The notes: generated by a model from the sequence alone, not told the origin. Counted from the stretch's first letter, positions 17,078-27,129 are shown. The stretch: DNA of 64,000 bases from Leptolyngbya boryana PCC 6306 (GCF_000353285.1 NZ_KB731324.1:2126577-2190576), one strand, 5' to 3'. A program made the numbers and translations.

Positions 17078-19420
17078 TTAATCGATCGCAGTTAAGCCGC
17101 GATCGCCAATCGGCAAGATCTTCCGTTTCATTCCGGTTAGATTGTCAAATCGAATGGCTAATGTTGCTTTGCTTCCACTACCAAACACATTCGTCACTTC
17201 GCCGATGCCAAACTGACTGTGCATGACGCGATCTCCCACGCTCCATTCAACATCACTCTGTAAAACGGGTGCAGGCTTAGATTGAGGTTTCTTTTCTGTG
17301 AATTTCTTAGGAATCGCAGCTTTTGTATTGCTATCCATCAATTCACGCGGGAGTTCTCCCAGGAAAAGCGAAGGACTCGCAGGTTCGCGGTTTCCATACA
17401 ATCGACGTTCGCGAGCATGAGAGATAAATAACCGCTCTTGAGCACGGGTAATGCCCACATAGCAAAGGCGACGTTCTTCTTCGATCGCGGCTGGATCATC
17501 AAGCGATCGATAACTGGGAAATAACCCTTGCTCTAAACCGACGAGAAATACGATCGGAAATTCCAACCCTTTCGACGAGTGCAAGGTCATCAGCGAGACT
17601 TTCGTCGATTCTTCCTCGGTGTCATCCAAATCGGAGGCTAAAGAGGCGCTTGCTAAGAAGCCGATCAAACTCTTGTCGTCTTCGTTTTCTTCTTCGTATT
17701 GCAGAACCGCGTTATATAACTCCTGTACGTTCTGTAAGCGATCTTCTGCTTCGTCGGTGCCTTGAGCTTTCAAATCTCTGACATAGCCTGAATCTTCTAA
17801 AACCCCTTGAACGAGTTCTGAAGCGCTTACGGTGTCAATCTGTGCGCGCCATCGCTGAATAATTTCGACAAATTGAATCACTCCTTTCGAGGATCGACCC
17901 GCCAGAGTTTTGATCGAGGTTTCATCGCTGAGAATTTCCCACAGTGGAGTACCAAGCTCGATCGCTGCTTTTTGTAAGGCTTCGATCGTGGTTTTGCCTA
18001 CGCCACGACGCGGAGTATTAATCACACGCAGCAAACTTAATGAATCCGATGGATTTGCGATCGCTCTCAAGTAAGCTAGAACGTCTTTAATTTCTTTACG
18101 ATCGTAGAATCGCAGCCCGCCGACAATCTTGTAAGGGACACCCCACCGCACCAAAATTTCTTCAAAGGCTCGGGATTGAGCGTTGGTACGATAGAGAATA
18201 GCAAACTTACCCCAATGCAGATCAGAATTTACCGCTTCTAATCTCCGCATTTGTTGAATCACGAATTCGGCTTCATCGATCTCATCTTGAGCGCGATAGC
18301 AGAAAGTCGGTTCGCCTTGTCCGCGAGTTGGTTTGAGAACTTTATCAATCCGTTCTGTGTTGTTCTCGATCAGGTCGTTTGCAAGTTGGAGAATGTTCTC
18401 TGTCGATCGATAGTTCTCTTCTAATTTCACCATCGTTCGCGTATCATCATCGGGCAGTCCATCGCCAAAGTCTTGCTGGAAGCCCATCAGAATCGTGAAA
18501 TCTGCCATGCGGAACGAGTAAATCGATTGATCTGCGTCGCCGACAACGAAGATCGATCGATAATCCCACTCTTTAAAGCTGCGGGCAGATTCTCCATTCG
18601 TGGTCAGAAGTTGCAGCAATTCGTATTGTGTGCGATTTGTATCTTGATACTCATCTACTAGAATGTGACGAAAGCGTTTGTGCCAGTATGCGCGAATCTG
18701 TTCATTCTGACGGAATAGTTGCACCGGAATCCAAATCAGATCATCAAAGTCAACCGCATTGTTTTCAGCGAGTTTATCTTGATAAACGCTGTAGATATTT
18801 GCAATCACTTTTCCTTTAAAGTTAGATTGCTCTCGCTCGTAATCTCGCGGGGTTAACCCCTTATTCTTAGCGTTGCTGATTGCATACCGAACGCTGCGTG
18901 GATCAAATTTCTTATCGTCAATATTCAGTTGATTGATGATGATGTCTTTGACTAAGCTCTGGGCATCGGATTCATCAAAAATCGAGAAAGACTTTGTCCA
19001 TTTCCGCCCTTTCTCATCTTGGAATTTCTCAATATCGAAGCGCAGAATCCGGCAGCAGAGTGCGTGGAAGGTTCCGATCCAGAGATCTTTCGTAATGGAT
19101 TTGTAGACTTGCGATCGCAATTTCGTCTGCACATGTCCCGGAAGCGATTGCAGCGATTGCCCATACTCAGTCAATGCCTGCTGTTCTGCAAACAGTCGTT
19201 CGATGCGATCCTTCATCTCCCGTGCTGCTTTGTTCGTAAAGGTTACAGCCAGAATATTTTCAGGATCAACTCGATGAGTCAGCACCAAGTTGGCAATCCG
19301 ATAAGTCAATGCGCGCGTCTTTCCTGAGCCTGCACCTGCAATCACGAGCAGAGGACCACAAAAATGCTGAACGGCTTGTTTTTGGGACGGATTCAGATGA
19401 CTCAAAAAATCGACAGCCAT
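17078..19420 (-). CDS. pcrA: UvrD/PcrA-type 3'-5' DNA helicase
   Basis: A superfamily 1A helicase of 780 residues that acts in DNA repair and displacement of proteins from DNA. The visible motifs in order are Walker A AGAGSGKTRALTYR (about 28-41), TFTNKAAREM, the DEYQDTN Walker B (near 255), VGDADQSIYSFRMA, LEENYRS, and the C-terminal VSLMTLHSSKGLEFPIVFL with YVGITRAQERL. The C-terminal tail with VEWSVGDRVMHSQFGIGEV is the UvrD/PcrA-like tudor-type domain. Length and motif order are complete. It is transcribed alone and convergent with the response regulator. Confidence 0.96.
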   Translation of the reverse strand: MAVDFLSHLNPSQKQAVQHFCGPLLVIAGAGSGKTRALTYRIANLVLTHRVDPENILAVTFTNKAAREMKDRIERLFAEQQALTEYGQSLQSLPGHVQTKLRSQVYKSITKDLWIGTFHALCCRILRFDIEKFQDEKGRKWTKSFSIFDESDAQSLVKDIIINQLNIDDKKFDPRSVRYAISNAKNKGLTPRDYEREQSNFKGKVIANIYSVYQDKLAENNAVDFDDLIWIPVQLFRQNEQIRAYWHKRFRHILVDEYQDTNRTQYELLQLLTTNGESARSFKEWDYRSIFVVGDADQSIYSFRMADFTILMGFQQDFGDGLPDDDTRTMVKLEENYRSTENILQLANDLIENNTERIDKVLKPTRGQGEPTFCYRAQDEIDEAEFVIQQMRRLEAVNSDLHWGKFAILYRTNAQSRAFEEILVRWGVPYKIVGGLRFYDRKEIKDVLAYLRAIANPSDSLSLLRVINTPRRGVGKTTIEALQKAAIELGTPLWEILSDETSIKTLAGRSSKGVIQFVEIIQRWRAQIDTVSASELVQGVLEDSGYVRDLKAQGTDEAEDRLQNVQELYNAVLQYEEENEDDKSLIGFLASASLASDLDDTEEESTKVSLMTLHSSKGLEFPIVFLVGLEQGLFPSYRSLDDPAAIEEERRLCYVGITRAQERLFISHARERRLYGNREPASPSLFLGELPRELMDSNTKAAIPKKFTEKKPQSKPAPVLQSDVEWSVGDRVMHSQFGIGEVTNVFGSGSKATLAIRFDNLTGMKRKILPIGDRGLTAID

Positions 19421-19690
19421 AGGACGACTAGCACAAATCTACTTCCATTAGATAGGCTATCCTATCTCGCCCCAGAATGTTGTGCAATTTTCGGTACGTA
19501 TCTCTCTACTTCCAAACTCGCTCAATGGATGACTCTACTGCGGATTGGAGAATGGAGTTTTATCGATCTCTGACTCAACTGCACTTAAGCGCGGTTGAAT
19601 CACTCCACCAAGCTCGATGAAAGCTTTTGGCAAACCGCAGTATACGCATCTTTTTAATGGTTCAGCGTTTGTGTGAACTGAGCGCTGATT

Positions 19691-19900
19691 CTAGAGAGAT
19701 GTGAAAAATCCAATGATTCCGTGTCCGGTGAAGACTTCCAGTGCTAAGAGGGAAACGAATCCAATCATTGCGAGACGACCATTCAAGCGTTCTGCATTAA
19801 TGTTGAAGCCGAATTGGGGCTGATCGGTGACGTACATTTGAGGCTCGATCGCGAAATTGTTCAGTTTGCCTTGATCGTCGATGATTGAACCGCTTCTCAT
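19691..19900 (-). CDS. High-light-inducible (Hli/SCP) chlorophyll-binding protein
   Basis: A 69-residue single-helix protein that binds chlorophyll and carotenoid and protects photosystem assembly under stress. The conserved motif AERLNGRLAMIGFVSLLALE carries the chlorophyll ligands E and N/R of the Lhc superfamily. The C-terminus is FTGHGIIGFFTSL. I start at the ATG at 19900 (MRSGSIIDDQGKLNNF); the 36-residue extension to 20008 is not Hli-like and is promoter sequence. The upstream region contains the TTACA-type elements TTTACAAA and GTTACG that resemble RpaB-bound HLR1 half-sites. Confidence 0.9.
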   Translation of the reverse strand: MRSGSIIDDQGKLNNFAIEPQMYVTDQPQFGFNINAERLNGRLAMIGFVSLLALEVFTGHGIIGFFTSL

Positions 19901-20042
19901 AATTTTGATCTCAATGAATATTTTACGTTGTTCTTTACAAAGCGTAACATTAAGTATTGAGATTTGTAAACAAAACTTAAAATGATGTGAGTTGATCAGC
20001 GATCGCATTGAGATTCAACGGCTGAAGTCCTTATAAATTGAG

Positions 20043-20083
20043 AAATTCAGGATCGAGCCTCATCAGAGATCAATCCTGAATTT
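20043..20083 (-). terminator. Hairpin downstream of the aldo/keto reductase gene
   Basis: AAATTCAGGAT (20043-20053) and ATCCTGAATTT (20073-20083) pair perfectly over 11 bp. It lies 80 bp after the stop of the minus-strand reductase gene and before the hli promoter region. No long T-run is present. Confidence 0.55.
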
Positions 20084-20165
20084 GGTTAATATCTCGGCTC
20101 AATCGGCGAGGATTTCAGTTCTGAAGTGGTGAGCAGGGTCAAACTGCGTCGGCTTGGAGAGGTTG

Positions 20166-21071
20166 TTAAACCTGAGCGATCGCATCTTCAACGATCGCGA
20201 TCTCTTGGGGATCGAGTCGAACTTCTGCGGCTTTGACAGAATCCGCAATACTCTCAGGCTTGCTTGCACCTGGAATCGGCACAATACAAGGCGATTTCGA
20301 CAACATCCACGCCAAAATCAAGCTGTAAATCGAGATATTTTTCTCGTTTGCCAAGTCGGAAATTCCATGAATCTCTTTTAACTGAGACACACGCTGGCTG
20401 CCACCTAACGGACTCCAAGGCAGAAAAGTGATTCCTTCCGCTTCACAATATTCCAGAACGCCATCATATTCAGGATTGCGATGCCAAGGATTGTATTGAT
20501 TCTGCACAGAGACGATTTCAACGACATCGCGCGCTTGCTTGATTTGTTCGACGCTAAAGTTCGATACGCCTACATAGCGAACAATCCCTTGGTGAACCGC
20601 TTCTTTCGCAGGCGTGAGCGCTTGAGCGATCGAATAATTTGGATCGGGTGAATGATACTGCCAAATATCGATCGGCTGATCTCCACCGAGGGCTTCAAAA
20701 CTTTCTCGAATGGTCTGTCGCAGATGATCTGGATTCCCATTCTGTGTCCAAGCTCCGTCTGGACGCATCAAACCACCTTTGGTTGCAACCATGACTTGGC
20801 TTTTGTCACCCGAATATTGCTGTAATGCCTTGTAAATGAGTTTTTCGTTGTGATGCTTATCGGATTCATCGATGCAATAAGCATCGGCGGTATCAATCAA
20901 TGTGACACCCAGTTCTAAAGCTCGATGAATTGTAGCGATCGCTTGAGATTCCGACGGGCGATCGCGGATTGACATTGGCATTCCACCTAGCCCGATCGGA
21001 AAGACCATTTCCCGAGTGTTTCCTAACTCTCTAAGATGTGCAAGTTCTGCAACTTTATCCTGAGTTGCCAT
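20166..21071 (-). CDS. Aldo/keto reductase
   Basis: A 301-residue NADPH-dependent oxidoreductase of the AKR TIM-barrel fold. GLGGMPMSIRDRPSESQ and ELGVTLIDTADAY hold the catalytic Asp, followed by HHNEKLIYKAL. VATKGGLMRPDGAW supplies the Lys, and IDIWQYHSPDPN occupies the place of the usual catalytic His. VGVSNFSVEQIKQAR and a C-terminal PIPGASKPESI cofactor-binding loop complete it. The substrate cannot be told. It is a single gene with its own upstream region. Confidence 0.9.
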   Translation of the reverse strand: MATQDKVAELAHLRELGNTREMVFPIGLGGMPMSIRDRPSESQAIATIHRALELGVTLIDTADAYCIDESDKHHNEKLIYKALQQYSGDKSQVMVATKGGLMRPDGAWTQNGNPDHLRQTIRESFEALGGDQPIDIWQYHSPDPNYSIAQALTPAKEAVHQGIVRYVGVSNFSVEQIKQARDVVEIVSVQNQYNPWHRNPEYDGVLEYCEAEGITFLPWSPLGGSQRVSQLKEIHGISDLANEKNISIYSLILAWMLSKSPCIVPIPGASKPESIADSVKAAEVRLDPQEIAIVEDAIAQV

Positions 21072-21221
21072 GACACTACCTCGATATACTGTTTTTCAGT
21101 AAAATCGATATTGTTATGATCTCACGTCACACTCTAGAAAGAGTTTTGAAATGATTCAAGTGCAAGATACAGGAATTGGGATTGTAACAGCACAGTAGAA
21201 GCGAGTTTACGATCGCTGACC

Positions 21222-22267
21222 CTAATGAGCTAATGGAATCTCTACTATAAAAATACTCCCTTGCCCAACTTGACTTTCAACCTTGAGTGTCGCTTGATGA
21301 TGGTGAGCGATCGCCTGTGCAATGGCGAGTCCTAGCCCTGTTCCACCTGTTTTGCGAGAGCGATCTCTATCGACTCGATAGAAGCGATCAAAGATTCGAT
21401 CCTGATCCTTGGGGGCAATGCCAATTCCGGTATCTTTCACCGTAATGAATGCTGTGCGATCGCGAGCGATTAAGCTGATAATAATCTTTCCATTACTGGC
21501 TGTGTACTGAATCGAATTTGCAATTAGGTTTGAAACTAAACGGTAAAGTTGAGACTCATTCCCTAAAACGTAAACATCACGATCGGGAACCTGATGGATA
21601 AGATCAAGTTTCGCCAGGGTTGCTAACTCTAAAAATTCTTCAGTTAAGTCACTAATTAGATCATTTAAGCAACAGCGCTGCGAGGGCTTAAGTGACGAAT
21701 GGTGCTCAAGACTCGTCAGAAAGAGCAGGTCTGCAATCAAATGGCTCAATCGTCTGCCCTGCCGTTCAACCGTGTGCAGCATGGTTTGCATCTCTTGGGG
21801 ATCAGACTGAGGCACTCGCAAGATTGCCTCTACGGTTGCTAAGAGACTAGCTAGGGGCGATCGCAGTTCGGGTGCAGCATTTGCGGTAAACTGCTGCTGC
21901 TGTTGGTAAGACTGATAAATCGGTTGCATTGCTAAGCCGGAAAGCCACCAGCTTGAAACCGCGACTAAACCTAACGCGATCGGAAATCCAACCAGTAAGA
22001 TCCATCGCATTTGCAGAATTTCGGTATCAAACACCTCTAAGTTTCGTCCAAGTTGGAGATAGCCCCATGATCCATGAGGTTCTGAAGGATTGTGATTGCC
22101 ATGCAAGATGATTGTAAATTGGCGATAGCGCGTTCCTGATGCGGTTTGAAATGTTTGCCACGGAGTCGGATTGAGCGTTTGAGGCAGTTCAGTCGGGGGA
22201 TTCGGAGAAAAAGCAAGCAGCTTACCTCGGTGATTGAACAGGCGAATGTAGTAGGTGCTGCGATCGC
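21222..22267 (-). pseudogene. RppB/NrsS-like sensor histidine kinase, 5'-truncated and missing its phospho-His
   Basis: The C-terminal about 345 residues of a membrane sensor kinase resembling RppB/NrsS (redox or nickel sensing). Visible parts are the end of the periplasmic region (STYYIRLFNHRGKLLAFSP), a transmembrane helix (ILLVGFPIALGLVAVSSWWL), the linker MQPIYQSYQQ, the DHp region and an intact HATPase (LVSNLIANSIQYTA, DTGIGIAPKDQ, GTGLGLAIAQ). In the H-box the expected AHELRTPL reads APELRSPL: the codon at 21870-21872 is CCC, so the phospho-acceptor His is Pro. The first transmembrane helix and start are gone. Homology ends at the HIP1 site 22260-22267, beyond which the frame runs antisense through the RND gene. 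Two independent defects point to a dead gene. Confidence 0.85.
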
Positions 22268-23396
22268 GGTGAAAATCTTCGGTCCTGATCTCGCTGAACT
22301 GAGAAAGATCGGGGAACAAGTTCGCGATGTGATTCAGCCGATTCAGGGTGTTGTAGACTTGCAGCTTGAACCTCAGTTGCCAATTCGACAAGTACAAATT
22401 CAATACGATCGGGCTGCCGCTGCGACTTATGGCTTGAGTATGGAGCAGATCTCGAACACTGTTGAAACGGCGCTCAATGGTCGTGTGGTTTCTCAAGTCG
22501 CAGAAAATCAACAGTTAATTGATATTGCAGTTTCGCTGACAGAACCCGCCCGTAACAACCTAGACGCGATTCGGGCGATTCCGATCGTTGCTCCAACTGG
22601 ACAAACGATTTCGCTTGGTACTGTCGCCAAAGTAGACTACGGCATGGGCGCGAATATTGTGAATCGGGAAGATGTTTCTCGCTTGATTGTGGTTTCTGCG
22701 AACGTTGCAGAACGCGATCTCGGGAGCGTGGTCGGTGACATTCAATCGCAGATTCAGCAAAGGGTGAAACTGCCGAATGGCTACTTTATCCAGTACGGCG
22801 GACAGTTCGAGTCTGAGCAGCGGGCAACTAATAATCTACTGGTGTTTAGTATTTTGGCAGCCGTTATGATTGCTGTGCTGATGTTCTTCTCAGTTCGATC
22901 TCTGCCTGCTACGATCGCTATCATGATCAACCTTCCCTTAGCACTTGTGGGTGGTATTGTCTCAATTCTGTTAAGTGGGGGTGTGATGTCTGTTGCTTCT
23001 TTAGTAGGCTTCATCACATTGTTTGGGGTTGCAGTTCGCAATGGGTTGTTGCTGGTTGATAACTACAACAACAAGTTTGCGCAAGGAATGCCGCTGAAAG
23101 ATGTTATCGTCAAAGGCTCGCTTGAGCGGATTGATGCCATTTTGATGACGGCTTTAACTTCGGCGTTAGGAACCTTGCCGCTGGTACTTTCGAGCGGAGC
23201 CGGAAACGAAATCCTGCAACCGTTAGCTATTGTGGTGTTAGGGGGCTTGTTTACGTCTACGGCGCTAACACTACTCGTCATTCCTGCCATCTATGCGAAG
23301 GTTGGCAAGCGATTGATTCCGAGACAGTGGGATTCTACTGTTGACGAAGGCTTTTCGCGCAGTTCAACTCAGCCTTCCGCAGACTCCGTGCTGTAA
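22260..23396 (+). pseudogene. CzcA/CusA/NrsA-like RND metal efflux pump, C-terminal third only
   Basis: About 375 residues matching the end of a heavy-metal RND transporter of about 1040 residues. Homology begins at AIAVKIFGPDLAELRKI, in the periplasmic porter region. It continues through IQYDRAAAATYGLSMEQIS and the terminal transmembrane bundle (TNNLLVFSILAAVMIAVLMF, LIVVSANVAERDLG upstream of it, LTSALGTLPLVLSSGAG, ALTLLVIPAIYAKVG). The first two thirds, including the first transmembrane bundle, are absent. The apparent start at 22146 lies in sequence antisense to the kinase gene. Homology starts at exactly the HIP1 site where the kinase ends. No adaptor or outer-membrane partner is nearby. 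Confidence 0.85.
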
Positions 23397-23415
23397 TTCT
23401 GTTAATCCCAAAAGT

Positions 23416-23458
23416 AGAGGCGCGATTGTTTCTGGATTAAAGAAGCGATCGCGCCTCT
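23416..23458 (+). terminator. Hairpin downstream of the truncated RND gene
   Basis: AGAGGCGCGA (23416-23425) pairs perfectly with TCGCGCCTCT (23449-23458), 10 bp, with a 23-base loop. The right arm contains part of a HIP1 site. No T-run is seen. It is placed 20 bp after the stop. Confidence 0.55.
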
Positions 23459-23580
23459 CCATCTAGCATGAATCAGCGATTGCTATCAGCAAGTGGTTTT
23501 TGTCTGAATATTCTGAAGCGTTTAATGGACTTTTCTAGCAGATTAAAGTAACACGCTCCTGTTTTGAAATTGCTACTCTA

Positions 23581-23922
23581 TTAATTTTCAAATAGCAATT
23601 CAAATTCGGTTTTGAGCGCATCAATATCTGCGACACGGCTGACTAAAAGACTGTCTTTTCCTGCATCTTGAAGTCGATCCTTCCAGTGAGAAATCGCATC
23701 TGAATTTTTCACCCAAAAGCTCACAACAGTATCAACCACTTCATCTAGATTCCACGGATGGTGAGGGCTGACCGTTTCCACGGAATAAATCAGTGCATCT
23801 AAAGTACACTCAAAGCTCGATAAGTATTCAACTCCTGTTTCTAAATCTTTTTGAAGAAGGTCTTGTTGTTGATTGAAGAAAGACAAAATTGGAGAGACTC
23901 CAACAATGTTAAACGTATACAT
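23581..23922 (-). CDS. Hypothetical protein
   Basis: A 113-residue soluble protein without signal peptide or membrane segment. The N-terminus reads MYTFNIVGVSPILSFFNQQQ, and the middle holds ECTLDALIYSVETVSPHHPW. A predicted helical C-terminus follows (DAISHWKDRLQDAGKDSLL). It is acidic overall. The pattern resembles small conserved cyanobacterial proteins of unknown function, but I cannot name a family. It is divergent from the FGGY kinase with about 110 bp between, and good codon use supports it as real. Confidence 0.6.
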   Translation of the reverse strand: MYTFNIVGVSPILSFFNQQQDLLQKDLETGVEYLSSFECTLDALIYSVETVSPHHPWNLDEVVDTVVSFWVKNSDAISHWKDRLQDAGKDSLLVSRVADIDALKTEFELLFEN

Positions 23923-24034
23923 CTATACTTTTTCTCCTCAAAATTGCGAACAATCTTTTTATGAGAATAGTTTAAGTAGTTCTAAATAGATTTGAATAGA
24001 TTTGTATCACAAATTTAATGTTGATTCGTCACCC

Positions 24035-25267
24035 ATGCATCTATCTCTAGGTATTGATTTCGGCACTTCTGGCGCACGCGCGATCGCGATTCGCCCCGAT
24101 GGCAAAATCGAGGCTCAAGCCGCAGTCTCTTATACTTCTAATCTTGCCCAGACTTGGCTTGAAACACTGTGGCAATTGCTACGAAATCTGCCCGAAGTGG
24201 TGAGAAATCATCTCGATCGCATCGCAATTAATGGGACATCTTCAACCGTGCTACTGTGCGATCGCGCAGGTCGTCCGATCACTGAACCTCTGTTGTACAA
24301 CGATGCACGTGGAGTGAGTGTTTTAGAGAGAATTCGAGCGATCGCACCTGCTGATCATCCGGTTGTGAGTTCAACGTCTACACTGGCTAAATTGCTGTGG
24401 TGGCAAGAGAACTGCGAGGATTTTTCCCAAGCGAGATATCTATTGCATCAAGCTGACTGGTTAGCATTTCAACTGCACGGTCAATGTGGAATTAGTGACT
24501 ATCACAATAGTTTGAAGCTTGGATACGATGTCGAGCACTTCAACTATCCCAGTTGGCTTCCACTTCAAGAATTATTACCAATCGTCCAAGAGCCAGGAAG
24601 CGCGATCTCACCGATTCAATCTTCGATCGCTCAAGCATTTAACATTCCTGCTGACTGTCGAATTCATGTAGGTACAACCGATAGCATTGCAGCTTTTATT
24701 GCTAGTCGAGCTAGTACCTCTGGAGAAGCTGTGACTTCACTCGGATCAACGCTTGTTCTGAAACTCCTCAGTGATACTCGGATTGATGATACTCGTTACG
24801 GGATCTATAGCCATCGATTTGGCAAGCGCTGGCTCGTCGGTGGAGCTTCAAATACAGGTGGAGCAGTGTTAAAGCAGTTCTTCACGACAGAAGAACTGAT
24901 TGAATTGAGCGATCGTATTTCTGCTAGTCAAGAAAGTCCGTTAGATTACTATCCGTTGTTAAAACCGGGAGATCGATTTCCAATCAATGATCCTGAATTA
25001 ATGCCGAGATTAGAGCCGCAACCGCTCGATCGTGTTGAGTTTTTACATGGCTTACTCGAAAGTATGGCAAGGATTGAAGCTCAGGGATATCGATTACTTG
25101 AATCGTTCGGTGCAACGCCGTTAAAGCAGGTTTTCACCGCAGGAGGCGGAGCAAAAAATTCGGCTTGGACAGCAATTCGACACAGACAGCTTGGTGTGTC
25201 TGTGAGCGAGGCAGTCCAGACAGAAGCGGCATATGGGACGGCTTATCTTGCTTTGGAGGGGATTTGA
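24035..25267 (+). CDS. FGGY-family sugar kinase (D-ribulose/xylulose kinase-like)
   Basis: A 410-residue ATP-dependent sugar kinase with the two-lobed actin-like fold. The phosphate-1 motif is LGIDFGTSGARAIAI, right after the ATG at 24035. The middle has INGTSSTVLLCDRAG and the substrate region LLYNDARG. The second lobe shows VGTTDSIAAFIASRAS, VTSLGSTLVLKLL and the adenosine motif AGGGAKNSAW. It is shorter than classic xylulokinase (about 480-500), like the cyanobacterial SePSK / plant AtXK1 group, for which D-ribulose was reported as the preferred sugar. I chose this ATG over the in-frame TTG at 24002. It is a single gene, convergent with the sulfate transport operon. Confidence 0.85.
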   Translation: MHLSLGIDFGTSGARAIAIRPDGKIEAQAAVSYTSNLAQTWLETLWQLLRNLPEVVRNHLDRIAINGTSSTVLLCDRAGRPITEPLLYNDARGVSVLERIRAIAPADHPVVSSTSTLAKLLWWQENCEDFSQARYLLHQADWLAFQLHGQCGISDYHNSLKLGYDVEHFNYPSWLPLQELLPIVQEPGSAISPIQSSIAQAFNIPADCRIHVGTTDSIAAFIASRASTSGEAVTSLGSTLVLKLLSDTRIDDTRYGIYSHRFGKRWLVGGASNTGGAVLKQFFTTEELIELSDRISASQESPLDYYPLLKPGDRFPINDPELMPRLEPQPLDRVEFLHGLLESMARIEAQGYRLLESFGATPLKQVFTAGGGAKNSAWTAIRHRQLGVSVSEAVQTEAAYGTAYLALEGI

Positions 25268-25379
25268 AGAGGTGGGGAGTGGGGAGTGCCTAGATTTAGA
25301 TTACTCCCTATCCCTCTATCTTCTTATCCGATTGATTGGGGTGAACGACTAGCGGAATCTTTCTGACTGACACAATCTC

Positions 25380-26234
25380 TTATTCTTCCTCTGAAATTCG
25401 CGACTTCCGTTGCATAATTTCTTTCACGATGAGCGTGACGACTGCAAGCAATGCGAGCAACACTGCTGCTGAATAAGCTGACTCGGTTGCATACTGCTTA
25501 TACTCTTCCTCGATAAACAGTGGCAAACTTTGCGTCTTACCTGCCAAATTTCCTGACACAACTGACACAGCCCCGAACTCACCCATCGCTCTTGCATTCG
25601 TCAAAATGACCCCATAAAGCAAGCCCCAACGAATACTCGGTAACGTGACTCGCCAAAACGTTTGCCAGTGACTAGCACCTAAAGTACTTGCTGCTTCTTC
25701 CTGCTCTGGGCCAATCTCATCTAAGACTGGAATCACTTCTCGTGCTACAAACGGCAAGCTCACAAACATCGTTGCTAGTACCATGCCCGGAAACGCAAAA
25801 ATAATTTTAATATCAGCAGCATTCAGCATTGGTCCAAACCAGCCATTCCGTCCATACAGCAAGACCAACATCAAACCTGCAACTACAGGCGAAATCGCAA
25901 ACGGCAGGTCAATAATGCTCAACAATAAAGCGCGACCTCGAAACTGCTTTCGTGCGAGTGCCCAAGCTGTACACAATCCAAAAATGATGTTCAGCGGTAC
26001 AGAAATAGCGGCTAATGCGATCGTCAATCTCACGGCTGCCATAAAGTTCGGCTGTCGTAAATTCGCGAGAAATGGAGCAACCCCATTCTTAAAAGCCTGA
26101 TAGAAAACATTGATCGCGGGAATGTAAATGATCAGCGCGAGAAATGCGATCGCGATCGTAATTAAAACGGCTGGAACCCATGCGACTTTCTTCCTTGAAC
26201 GAGTTGAACTCACGATCGTACTCATCTCATTCAC
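25380..26234 (-). CDS. cysW: Sulfate/thiosulfate ABC transporter permease CysW
   Basis: A 284-residue inner-membrane permease with about six transmembrane helices, for example VLITIAIAFLALIIYIPAI and a C-terminal AAVLLALLAVVTLIV. The cytoplasmic EAA loop, which docks the ATPase, reads EEAASTLGASHWQTFWRVT. The segment NARAMGEFGAVSVVSGNLAG is typical of CysW. It pairs with CysT to form the sulfate channel. The stop-to-start gap to cysT is only 3 bp, so the two are cotranscribed. It is the last gene of the operon; no cysA ATPase gene follows. Confidence 0.93.
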   Translation of the reverse strand: MNEMSTIVSSTRSRKKVAWVPAVLITIAIAFLALIIYIPAINVFYQAFKNGVAPFLANLRQPNFMAAVRLTIALAAISVPLNIIFGLCTAWALARKQFRGRALLLSIIDLPFAISPVVAGLMLVLLYGRNGWFGPMLNAADIKIIFAFPGMVLATMFVSLPFVAREVIPVLDEIGPEQEEAASTLGASHWQTFWRVTLPSIRWGLLYGVILTNARAMGEFGAVSVVSGNLAGKTQSLPLFIEEEYKQYATESAYSAAVLLALLAVVTLIVKEIMQRKSRISEEE

Positions 26235-26237
26235 TCC

Positions 26238-27119
26238 TTAATGTCCTACTCGTTTACTCGAAGAACCCGAATCGTAACGTCTACCCCACGCTTGCAGTAG
26301 ATTGAGTCCCAACAGCATCAACAGCGAAATTGCGAGTAGCACAATTCCGATCACAGTTGCACCCGCATAGTCATACTGTTCCAACCGTTGAAAAATCAAC
26401 ACAGGTGCAATCAAATCCCTAAATGGCGTATTCGAGGCAACAATCACCGTCGAACCATATTCACCCACTGCACGCGAGAATCCCAAAGCAACCCCGGTTA
26501 AGATTGCAGGTAACAGAGGCGGCAAAATCACATGTCGAAACGTCTCCCATTCAGAAGCACCCAAACTCCAAGCAGCCTCCTCAGTCTCTTTCTCCATTTC
26601 AGCTAAGACTGGTTGCACGGTGCGAATCACAAATGGCAGGGAAATAAACACCATCGCAATCCCAACACCCAATCGAGTGAACGCAATCTTAATGCCAAAA
26701 GGAGCCAACAGCGAGCCAATCCATCCTTCCTCGCTATACACTGTTGCCAACGTTAAACCTGCAACGGCTGTTGGCAAAGCAAACGGCAAATCGACTGAAG
26801 CATCGATGAACTTTTTGAAAGGAAAATCGTATCGGACTAAAACCCAAGCAATCAATGTGCCAAACACGCCATTAATTAAAGCTGCGATTAAAGCAGTCGT
26901 AAACGTGATGTCATACGTTGACAAAGCGATCGGGCTAGTAGCAATACTCCAAAACTTCTCTACTCCGACGGTTGATGCTTTCAAGAACATTGCAACTGTT
27001 GGAATGATTAGCATCACAGTGAGATAGCCAATCATGATCCGCCATGTCCAAGGAGCCTGAACAATCGATCGGAATGCGACCTTCCAAAATGGGACTTTCT
27101 CAGAGCTAGAAGTAACCAT
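26238..27119 (-). CDS. cysT: Sulfate/thiosulfate ABC transporter permease CysT
   Basis: A 293-residue permease, partner of CysW. The start is the ATG at 27119 ([16 protein letters not shown]), preceded by GAGGA; the longer frame to 27215 would overlap the binding-protein gene. Transmembrane segments include [18 protein letters not shown] and [20 protein letters not shown]. The EAA loop reads [35 protein letters not shown] is the CysT signature. The gene lies 10 bp after sbpA and 3 bp before cysW. Confidence 0.94.
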   Translation of the reverse strand: MVTSSSEKVPFWKVAFRSIVQAPWTWRIMIGYLTVMLIIPTVAMFLKASTVGVEKFWSIATSPIALSTYDITFTTALIAALINGVFGTLIAWVLVRYDFPFKKFIDASVDLPFALPTAVAGLTLATVYSEEGWIGSLLAPFGIKIAFTRLGVGIAMVFISLPFVIRTVQPVLAEMEKETEEAAWSLGASEWETFRHVILPPLLPAILTGVALGFSRAVGEYGSTVIVASNTPFRDLIAPVLIFQRLEQYDYAGATVIGIVLLAISLLMLLGLNLLQAWGRRYDSGSSSKRVGH

Positions 27120-27129
27120 CAATTTCCTC

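Noticed and set aside
19901-20008. Longer start for the Hli protein
   Set aside because: The extra 36 residues are not Hli-like, and the region looks like promoter with TTACA-type elements.
22146-22259. N-terminal 38 or so residues of the apparent RND frame
   Set aside because: They are antisense to the kinase gene and do not match RND pumps.
22268-22511. N-terminal 80 or so residues of the apparent kinase frame
   Set aside because: This part is antisense to the RND gene and has no kinase features; homology ends at the HIP1 site.
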